NCBI GenBank assembly: GCA_964412195.1
Contig: CAYPNP010000034.1
Span: forward strand, 1 to 37,409
Origin: CAYPNP01 sp964412195
GTDB taxonomy: Bacteria; Acidobacteriota; JAAYUB01
Length of the DNA stretch: 37,409 bases
Reading direction: 5' to 3'
Part shown: positions 21,368 to 28,303 of the stretch, piece after piece
Numbering within the stretch: position 1 is the first letter of the stretch
Layout of the letters: the number at the start of each line of letters is the position of its first letter
The notes under the pieces: model-generated
The model's database searches: none
What the model saw: the letters and a program-made list of their open reading frames with translations, nothing else
Told to the model about the DNA's origin: nothing
Translations under genes and position numbers: made by a program

Positions 21368-23719
21368 TTAACTCCGCTTTAAATAAGCGAGCGCCTTGTC
21401 CGCGTCCCCGTCCATGATCACCGACACCGTCGCGCCGTTGGCCGCCTTCGGCACGTGGATCACCTTGATGATCTTCTCCAGGTTCTTGGCTTCGGGGACC
21501 AGCTTGCGCAGGACGTTGGGCGATTCCGTGAGGAACTTCTCGTTGAACACGGCGCCCGGCTCGTCCGGGTAGAGCGGCAGGTAGCGGATGCTGGCCTCCA
21601 CCAGGTCCTGGAAGAAGTGGGTGCCGAATGACAGCTCGGGCACGTAGCCCTTCTTCTTCTTGGCGATCTCGATGAGCATGGCCGTGTTGTTGATGTCGCT
21701 GTAGGTGACGCGCACGCCCAGCTTGATGTCGCCGCGGCTGCCCCACCGGCCGGGGCCCATCAGGACGAACCGGTAGCGCGGCAGTTTGAGGTTCAATTCG
21801 CCGATCACCCGGCCCACCTGGACCAGGTCGTCGAGGGTGGCGATGGCGTCGTACTCCAGCGGGTCGACGTAGACGATGTATTCGATGTCATGCAGCTGGC
21901 CGTTCATGATGTACCGGTTGGCGGAGAAGAGCTGGTCCTCCGGCGCCACGTCCTTGGGCACGGGTACCGTGACTGCGCCGTTGGCCTGGCTCTGCGGCCG
22001 GCACTGCAGCAGGTGGAGCCGGTGGACGTCGTGCTCGCAGGCGAACTCGATGTCCACGGGGAATCCCAGCGAGTTCTCCAGAATCTTCAGAATCGCCTTC
22101 ATCTGGGCGATGAACGGGCTGCGCTCGATGAGGTGGCTGAAGGTGACCAGGGGCAGGCCCTGCTTGAGGTCCATCAGCATGCCCACCGACGGCATGACCT
22201 GGCCGTCCCGGTAGATCGAGATGATCTGGGCCAGGGCCGGGAAGTCGTGGCCGCACTCCGCGATCATCTCCTCCAGGGTATGGCTCTCGAAGCGGCGGGT
22301 CTCCAGGTTGATGACGTCGATGTTCTTCTGGGAGTACCGCAGGATGTCCTCCGGCGAGATGTTGACCCGCAGGCCCGGCTGGCCCGGGCTGATCAGCACC
22401 GGGTAGTCGTCGCCGACCCGGTCCACTGCCCGCGTGCCGAGCCCGGCCACCACGCGGATGATCCCGTCGGCCCGGCGGATGCGCGGCGACCAGCGGAACT
22501 CGTTCCGGCTGAAGGCGACGCCGGCGAAGGCGGGGAAGTAGTACTTGCCGACCCGGCGGCCGACCACCTCCTGGATCAGGACGGCCATCTCCTCGTTGAA
22601 GTCCAGCAGCCCGCGCTCGCGGCGGTACTCCAGGGGGTCCGGCCCGAAGACGCTGGCGTAGACCTCGACGATGGCGTCGATCAGCGCGGCCAGCCGCTCC
22701 CGCTTGGTGCCCTGGTTGGCCACGAACAGGCTTTTGTACTTGCCGGCGAAAGACGATCCCAGGCTGTCTTCCAGGAGGCTGGAGGAGCGCACGATCAGGG
22801 GCCGCTCCCCGAAATCGTCCAGGGCCATGTTCAGGCCGGCGATGATCTCCGGTGAAAGCGAGGAGTTCTTGTAGATGTGCTCGAGGTAGAAGTACTCCTT
22901 GCGGATCTCCGTCGGGTCCCGGTACTTGATCATGGGCATTTCTTCCAGCGCGTTGAAGTGCAGGAAGTCAATGATGCCGTCGGAGGTGAGGTACCAGGTC
23001 TTGGGGATGGAAAGATTGCGCAGGACGATGTGATCGGGCAGGGCGGCCATCAGGATCTTCTCGGCCCGGAACAGTCCGGCCGCCTTGCCGCCGAGCTTGC
23101 CGTTGCCCTGTGTGGGCCCGATGGTCTTGGACAGCAGCTTCGCAAAGTCCGGGACGCTGGTATGTTTCTTGGTGGTGTTGATGAAGTCCAGATTCTCGCT
23201 CAAGAAGCGCCGGATCAGGGCGACCCGGATGCCGAGGTTTTCCTCGGGGGAGAGGCTCTTCTGCGCGTCGCCCATCTGCGAGAACCGGTGCACGGCGTCG
23301 GAGATTTCACCCAGCGGGACGTCCCGCTTTTCGGCGGCCATGGCCAGAAAGCGGGACTGCTCCTGCTTGAGCCACAGGCTGACCATCCGGCTGATCTCGT
23401 CGGCGGCAAGCTCGTCGGCGGCGATCTGGAAGATGTCCTCGGTGAAAGTCTCCAGGAGCGTCGAGTCGAAACGGGGCATCGGCTCGTTGGGGTTGTACGC
23501 CAGGCTGGCCTGCAGGTTCTCGCGGGCCGCGGTGAGCTTTTCCAGTAGCCGGTCCACCTGCTTGACGTTCCGCTTGACCAGGTAGTTCATCATCTTCCGG
23601 CCGATCCGGTCGACCAGCGGGGACTTGATTTCCCGGAGCAGGTCGACGATCACCCGCCACTCGGGCTTCTTCGGCGCCGCCAGCGAGGTCTCCTGGGAGT
23701 GAGCGATCTGTCCGTCCAT
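21368..23719 (-). CDS. PEP/pyruvate-binding (PPDK-N) domain protein without phosphohistidine domain
   Basis: A 783-residue protein. Residues ~1-200 are a helical N-terminal region shared with the paralogue at 28304-30622. A PPDK-N/ATP-grasp module follows: GNGKLGGKAAGL (205-216), RSSSLLEDSLGSSFAGKYKS (311-330), LLDFNEEMAVLIQEVVGRRVG (371-391) and the closing LLQCRPQ that ends this domain in PEP synthase. Instead of the swivelling His domain (GG-x-TSHAA) and PEP-binding barrel of PEP synthase/PPDK, it ends in a ~190-residue domain with GPGRWGSRGD (655-664) and THFFQDL motifs. ATP binding is likely; phosphotransfer to pyruvate as in PEP synthase is unlikely. It is 27 bp after the receiver-fused paralogue, with GGAG 8 nt before its ATG, so they form an operon. 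Function unknown. Confidence 0.82.
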   Translation of the reverse strand: MDGQIAHSQETSLAAPKKPEWRVIVDLLREIKSPLVDRIGRKMMNYLVKRNVKQVDRLLEKLTAARENLQASLAYNPNEPMPRFDSTLLETFTEDIFQIAADELAADEISRMVSLWLKQEQSRFLAMAAEKRDVPLGEISDAVHRFSQMGDAQKSLSPEENLGIRVALIRRFLSENLDFINTTKKHTSVPDFAKLLSKTIGPTQGNGKLGGKAAGLFRAEKILMAALPDHIVLRNLSIPKTWYLTSDGIIDFLHFNALEEMPMIKYRDPTEIRKEYFYLEHIYKNSSLSPEIIAGLNMALDDFGERPLIVRSSSLLEDSLGSSFAGKYKSLFVANQGTKRERLAALIDAIVEVYASVFGPDPLEYRRERGLLDFNEEMAVLIQEVVGRRVGKYYFPAFAGVAFSRNEFRWSPRIRRADGIIRVVAGLGTRAVDRVGDDYPVLISPGQPGLRVNISPEDILRYSQKNIDVINLETRRFESHTLEEMIAECGHDFPALAQIISIYRDGQVMPSVGMLMDLKQGLPLVTFSHLIERSPFIAQMKAILKILENSLGFPVDIEFACEHDVHRLHLLQCRPQSQANGAVTVPVPKDVAPEDQLFSANRYIMNGQLHDIEYIVYVDPLEYDAIATLDDLVQVGRVIGELNLKLPRYRFVLMGPGRWGSRGDIKLGVRVTYSDINNTAMLIEIAKKKKGYVPELSFGTHFFQDLVEASIRYLPLYPDEPGAVFNEKFLTESPNVLRKLVPEAKNLEKIIKVIHVPKAANGATVSVIMDGDADKALAYLKRS

Positions 23720-23746
23720 GGTCTTGTCTCCGGGCCGGGGCCGCCG

Positions 23747-26698
23747 TCAGGGGGTCGGCTCCGGCGATGGTTTCAGCACGACGCCGCGTCCGACCCGGCC
23801 GTCGATGCGGACCTCCAGCGGCCGCTCCAGCCGGATGTGGCGCAGGTGCTCGGTGGCGCGCGCCGGCGGCTGCGCCTTGAGCCAGTCCCAGTCGATGAAT
23901 CCCTCGTCGGGGTGGAGAGGGACGGTGAAGTAGCCGATGCGCAGCGAGGTCAGGTTCTGGAAGAAGTGGGAGCCCTGGGAGGGGTCCACGTTCATCTGCG
24001 GCAGGGCGATCTCGACGATGACCTTGGCGCCGTTGATCTGTCCGAAATTGATCGGGATGCCGAGCCACGAGTCGGTGGAGCCCCACCGGCCGGGCCCGAT
24101 CAGCAGGTACGGCCGCCCCTCCGCGCGGAGCTCGCCGTTGAGCTGGTCGACCTCCCGGGCGATGGCGGGGGTGTGGGCGGCGTCGAAGCCGTCGGGGTGG
24201 ACGAAAACGACGTCGGCGATTTTGCGGTTGACGCCGTTGCCCAGCACCTGGCTGCTGCGCACCAGGACAGAGGCCGGATCGTGGGCGGCCAGGTCCACCT
24301 CCACCAGTTCGTCGCTGACCACCATCGGCCGGACCTGCAGGAAGCCGAACCGGGCCGGCAAGGCGTTCTCCGGGTCCAGGGTAACGGCGAACTCCATCTC
24401 GATGGCGCAGCCCATGGCCTCGGAGGCCAGCGCCAGCAGCTCGCGCAGGACCTTTGCCAGCGGGAAGACCTCCCGCTTGAGGATGTGGGCGAACGTGACG
24501 ATGCGCGGCCCGTCGCCGCGGATGCCATCGTAGACCCGGTCGTCCCGGCGGGAATAGGTCGAGCCGGTGAAGGCCAGGGTGCCGTCCTGCTCGGCGGCCG
24601 AGAGCGGCAGCCGGGTCAGGAACTGGTCCTCGTCGTCGTAGGGCCGGGTGTACGAGTCCTGCATATTGATGGCCCAGAACTCGCGCTGGGAATGGTCCAG
24701 CATGTCCGGGATGGTGGCGAACTGGGGGACGACCTTGGGGTAGGCCGGGCAGAAGCGCAGCGCCGTGCCGCCGTCCACCACGGTCTTGCCGAGGCCCAGC
24801 GCCGTCAGCACCACGCCGTCCTGCGGCTTGGCGTAGCCGGTGGGGTAGTAATTGTAGGAGCAGCCCACGCCCGAGATGTCCGGGTAGAAGCGGTCCTTGT
24901 GCAGGCGGCCGACCACCTCCTGGACGATGACCGCCATCTTCTCTTCCTCGATGCGGTGGTTCGTGGACTCGATGTAGGCCTTGGCGCCGCGGAAGAAGGT
25001 GGACGCCCACACGAGCTTGATGGCGTTGGTCAGGTCGCGGAAACGCGTGTCCACGTCCTTGTGGTGGTTCGGGATCATCTTCGTGGCGTAGATCCCGGCG
25101 AACGGCTGGTAGAGCGCGTCTTCGAGCAGGCTCGATGAGCGCACCGCCAGGGGCACGCGGACGTGCTGGATGAAGCTGCGCAGGTCGCCCACGAGGGTGG
25201 CCGGCAGGTCCGACTGCAGGAACCGGCTGGCGATGCGCCGGTCGGAGGTCTCGTGGGCGGCGAATTCCAGCAGGCGGTTTTCCCGGATGAATGTGTCGAA
25301 GACGTCGGTGCCGATGACCAGGGTCTTGGGGATGGCCAGGGTGACGTCCGGGAAGCGATCCTCGGGGATGTGCCGGGTGAGGACCTGGTCGATGAAGGCC
25401 AGGCCCCGCGCCTTGCCGCCGATGGAGCCGGTGCCCAGCCGCATGAAGCGGTGGTGCCCCTCGTAGCTCTTGCGCGAGTAGCGCACCACGCCGCCCTGCT
25501 GGGCCTGCCGCTGGCACTCGGCCCAGGCCCGGTGGATCGCCCGGCGCAGCTCCGTTTCGTCGGCGCAGTCGCGCACGGCGGGTTCGGCCAGGCGGGCGGC
25601 GAAGGTCAGCTCCGTCCGGGCCAGCAGCCAGCGGCGGAGCTCGCCCCGATGGATGGCTGCCCGCAGCACCCCCTCCGGCAGGCTGTCCAGCACGGCCATG
25701 AGCATCGGCAGGTTGGTGATCCGCTGGACGGCCTCCCCCCCGGTGTCCCGCAGGATCAGGTCGCCGAAGCCGAACTGGTTGCGCAAGGAGTTCTGAAAGT
25801 CGGCGAAGAGGGTTTTGCTGGATTTCAGCAGATAGCCGACCCCGAGACGGCGGGCCGCCTCGGCGCCGCCGTCCTCGCTGGATTGGATCAACACCGGCAG
25901 GTCCGGCTGCTCGCCGCGGACACGGGTCACGAAGTCCAGGCCGGCGGCCGGATCGAGCGCGCCTGCCCGCGGGAAGCGCATGTCGGTGATGATCCCCAGG
26001 AGGTGGTCCTTGAACTCCTCGTAGACGCCGAGCGCCTCCTCGTAGGTGCCGGCCAGGTGCACCTTGGGCCGGGCCCTCTGGCGCAGCGCGCGCTGGGTGA
26101 AGGTCAGGTCTTCCTGCAGCAGGCGGTCGGTCTGGCGCCAGAGCTCGTCGAACAGCAGGGGCAGGTACGTGGAGTAGAACAGCGGCGAGTCCTCGATCAC
26201 CAGGAGGTTCTGCACGCCGGCCCGGCGGGTGTCGGCGGCGGCGTTCCGCCGGTCCTCGATGTACTCGATGATCCCCACCAGGATCTTGCCGTCGCCCTGC
26301 CAGACGAAGATCCGGTCCACCGCGGCGGGATCGGCCAGCTCCACCAGGCGTTCCAGCTCGGGGGTGTTGAAGGCCAGCAGCACCACCGGCATGCCCGGGC
26401 GGAGTTCCTTCACCCGCCGGCCGAAGGTGAACGGGTCCATGTCGCCCAGGCGCATGATGGTGACCACCAGGTCGAAGTCTCCGGCCCCGATGGCCTCGAG
26501 GGCGGCCTGCCCGCCGGACACCTGGTGGAGGGAGGGCACGTAGCCGAGGTCGTGCTGGGTGTAGGCCTGGCCGAGCAGGTCTGCCAGCCGCCCGTCCTCC
26601 TCCAGGATGAAGAAGTCGTACAGGCTGGCCACCAGGAGCACCCGCCGCACCTGGTATGCGTTCAACTCCCGCAGCATCTCGGTCGTCATCGGGATCAT
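23747..26698 (-). CDS. Tandem receiver domains fused to a PPDK-N domain protein
   Basis: A 983-residue multidomain protein. Residues ~18-150 form a degenerate receiver domain: the acidic pair is missing and Thr80 occupies the phosphoacceptor place. Residues ~163-300 form an intact receiver: E169/D170, D239 (IITDMRF), S273/S274 and K292. The PPDK-N module follows (GTGSIGGKARGL 422-433, then RSSSLLEDALYQPFAGIYA, MAVIVQEVVGR and LQVRP), then the same C-terminal domain as its paralogues (GPGRWGS ... GSHFFQ). No phosphohistidine domain is present. It is likely a cytoplasmic ATP-binding effector whose activity depends on phosphorylation of the second receiver; no histidine kinase is nearby. The ATG at 26698 is preferred to a TTG further 5' that falls in repeat DNA; no strong ribosome site is visible. 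Confidence 0.82.
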   Translation of the reverse strand: MIPMTTEMLRELNAYQVRRVLLVASLYDFFILEEDGRLADLLGQAYTQHDLGYVPSLHQVSGGQAALEAIGAGDFDLVVTIMRLGDMDPFTFGRRVKELRPGMPVVLLAFNTPELERLVELADPAAVDRIFVWQGDGKILVGIIEYIEDRRNAAADTRRAGVQNLLVIEDSPLFYSTYLPLLFDELWRQTDRLLQEDLTFTQRALRQRARPKVHLAGTYEEALGVYEEFKDHLLGIITDMRFPRAGALDPAAGLDFVTRVRGEQPDLPVLIQSSEDGGAEAARRLGVGYLLKSSKTLFADFQNSLRNQFGFGDLILRDTGGEAVQRITNLPMLMAVLDSLPEGVLRAAIHRGELRRWLLARTELTFAARLAEPAVRDCADETELRRAIHRAWAECQRQAQQGGVVRYSRKSYEGHHRFMRLGTGSIGGKARGLAFIDQVLTRHIPEDRFPDVTLAIPKTLVIGTDVFDTFIRENRLLEFAAHETSDRRIASRFLQSDLPATLVGDLRSFIQHVRVPLAVRSSSLLEDALYQPFAGIYATKMIPNHHKDVDTRFRDLTNAIKLVWASTFFRGAKAYIESTNHRIEEEKMAVIVQEVVGRLHKDRFYPDISGVGCSYNYYPTGYAKPQDGVVLTALGLGKTVVDGGTALRFCPAYPKVVPQFATIPDMLDHSQREFWAINMQDSYTRPYDDEDQFLTRLPLSAAEQDGTLAFTGSTYSRRDDRVYDGIRGDGPRIVTFAHILKREVFPLAKVLRELLALASEAMGCAIEMEFAVTLDPENALPARFGFLQVRPMVVSDELVEVDLAAHDPASVLVRSSQVLGNGVNRKIADVVFVHPDGFDAAHTPAIAREVDQLNGELRAEGRPYLLIGPGRWGSTDSWLGIPINFGQINGAKVIVEIALPQMNVDPSQGSHFFQNLTSLRIGYFTVPLHPDEGFIDWDWLKAQPPARATEHLRHIRLERPLEVRIDGRVGRGVVLKPSPEPTP

Positions 26699-26715
26699 AA
26701 GAAAACCATCATTGA

Positions 26716-26835
26716 ACCGCAAAGACGCAAAGGTCGCAAAGACAGCCCGAAGAATTTAAAACCGCACGCAAGCCGCTTTTATATTCTAAACCCAAACCAA
26801 CCGGATTGCCTTTGCGTACTTTGCGCCTTTGCGGT
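26716..26835. repeat. Nested inverted-repeat island with CGCAAAG words
   Basis: Arms 26716-26741 and 26810-26835 pair at 23 of 26 positions (words CGCAAAGA/CGCAAAGG, period 8-9). A nested inner pair, AGAATTTAAAA (26751-26761) with TTTTATATTCT (26777-26787), matches at 10 of 11. The right arm ends 10 bp from the gdhA stop; the left arm begins 18 bp upstream of the receiver-PPDK-N start. Confidence 0.9.
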
Positions 26836-26845
26836 GAGATCCTCT

Positions 26846-28132
26846 TCAAACCCAACCGCGCAGCCGGCAGGCCTCCGCCACCCGCTGGATGGCGATGCAG
26901 TAGGCGGCGTCGCGCATGTACAGGTTGCGCTCGCGGGCCAGTGCCGCCACCTTCAGGAAGGCGTCGGTCATCTTGGTGTCGAGCTTGGCCAGGACCTCGT
27001 CCCGCGTCCAGTAGTAGTTCATGTTGCACTGGACCTGCTCGAAGTAGCTGCAGGTGACGCCGCCGGCGTTGGCCAGGAAGTCCGGGATGAGGAAGATGCC
27101 CCGCTCGCGGATGACCGCGTCGGCCTCGGGCGTGGTGGGGCCGTTGGCGCCCTCCACGATCACCTTGGCCAGCTTGCTGATGGACGGGGCATTCTCGCCG
27201 GTGATCTGGTTCTCCAGCGCCGCCGGCACCAGGACCTCCGCGTCCTGCTCGATCCAGGCTTCGCCCGGCAGCACCTCGTAGCCGGCCGCGCGGGCCTTGT
27301 CCTTGTCGATGCCGCCGAAGCGGTCCGTGATCCTGAGCAGCTCAGCCAGTTGGATGCCATCCTTCTTGCGGAAGGCATAGGAACGGTTGTCGGCCTGATC
27401 CCAGCAGGAGACGCACACCGGCGTCCCGCCGTACTCGCTGTAGAGCTTGATGGCGTACTGGGCGACGTTGCCGAATCCCTGGAAGGATGCCCGGGTGTTC
27501 TTGATGTCCAGGCCCATCTCGTTGAGGGCCTCGCGCAGGACGTAGACCACGCCGAAGCCAGTGGCCTCGGTCCGGCCCAGCGACCCGCCCAGCTCCACCG
27601 GCTTGCCGGTGATGAAACCGGGGAAACGCTTGCCGTGGATTTTCTCGAACTCGTCCAGCATCCAGATCATGTGCTGGGGGTTGGTCATGACGTCGGGCGC
27701 CGGCACGTCCTGGAGAGGCCCGACGTTGTAGGCGACCTGACGGACCCAGCCGCGGCAGATGCCCTCCTGCTCGCGCTGGGAGAGGTTGTGCGGGTCGCAG
27801 ATGACGCCGCCCTTGCCGCCGCCGAGGGGGATGTCCACCACGGCGCACTTCCAGGTCATCCACATCGCCAGGGCGCGCACCGTGTCGATGGTCTCCTGGG
27901 GGTGGAAGCGGATGCCGCCCTTGCATGGGCCGCGGGAGTCGTTGTGCTGGACGCGGAAGCCCTGGAACACGCTGACCGTCCCGTCGTCCATGCGGACCGG
28001 GATGCTGAAATGATACTCGCGCAAGGGTTGGCGGAGCAACGCACAGGTCGACGGGTCCAGACCGAGCGTTTCGGCCACTCCGTCAAACTGCTGCTGCGCC
28101 ATCCGGTACGCGTTGAAGGATTGGTCGGCCAT
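26846..28132 (-). CDS. gdhA: Glutamate dehydrogenase (Glu/Leu/Phe/Val dehydrogenase family)
   Basis: A 428-residue dehydrogenase that interconverts glutamate and 2-oxoglutarate plus ammonium. GPCKGGIRFHP (68-78, substrate Lys71) and DIPLGGGKGGV (100-110, catalytic Lys107) are diagnostic, GFGNVAQYA is the dinucleotide-binding loop, and VEGANGPTTPEAD is the conserved C-terminal segment. The ATG at 28132 has AAGGAG 8 nt upstream, so the 14 codons further 5' are not used. A TAAGAT -10-like box lies ~45 bp upstream without a clear -35. It sits between two members of the PPDK-N family, all on the minus strand, which suggests a shared metabolic setting, possibly nitrogen or carbon balance. Cofactor preference (NAD or NADP) is not decided. 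Confidence 0.93.
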   Translation of the reverse strand: MADQSFNAYRMAQQQFDGVAETLGLDPSTCALLRQPLREYHFSIPVRMDDGTVSVFQGFRVQHNDSRGPCKGGIRFHPQETIDTVRALAMWMTWKCAVVDIPLGGGKGGVICDPHNLSQREQEGICRGWVRQVAYNVGPLQDVPAPDVMTNPQHMIWMLDEFEKIHGKRFPGFITGKPVELGGSLGRTEATGFGVVYVLREALNEMGLDIKNTRASFQGFGNVAQYAIKLYSEYGGTPVCVSCWDQADNRSYAFRKKDGIQLAELLRITDRFGGIDKDKARAAGYEVLPGEAWIEQDAEVLVPAALENQITGENAPSISKLAKVIVEGANGPTTPEADAVIRERGIFLIPDFLANAGGVTCSYFEQVQCNMNYYWTRDEVLAKLDTKMTDAFLKVAALARERNLYMRDAAYCIAIQRVAEACRLRGWV

Positions 28133-28219
28133 GCAGATCACTCCTTGCCGCAGATGATTGGGGAAAAATGACACGTTATCTTACCATGATTCGGCAAAAT
28201 TGCAGCGATGTTCTATGTG

Positions 28220-28285
28220 TTCGTGCTTGTGCTCGACGGATGACCGGCCACCGGTCACCGGTCATCCGTCGAGCACGAGCACGAA
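28220..28285. repeat. 28-bp stem fold-back between PPDK-N gene and gdhA
   Basis: Arms 28220-28247 and 28258-28285 pair at 27 of 28 positions, the exception being a G-U wobble. The outer part uses GTGCTC/GAGCAC words, the inner part is GACGGATGACCGG. The loop contains a further perfect pairing, TGACCGG-CCA-CCGGTCA, so two registers are possible. There is no T-run on either side, so a classical terminator is not supported. The GAGCACGAGCACGAA end recurs at 36352-36366. Confidence 0.92.
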
Positions 28286-28303
28286 TGATGAGAGCGGGGG
28301 CGG

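Noticed and set aside
25163..28171. 1002-codon open frame on the + strand
   Set aside because: It lies antisense to the receiver-PPDK-N gene and gdhA, both of which have clear domains; its translation has no recognisable motif and is rich in the residues expected from reverse-reading GC-rich codons.
28220..28285. Rho-independent terminator for the 28304 PPDK-N gene
   Set aside because: The stem is excellent, but no U-rich tail follows in the direction of transcription.
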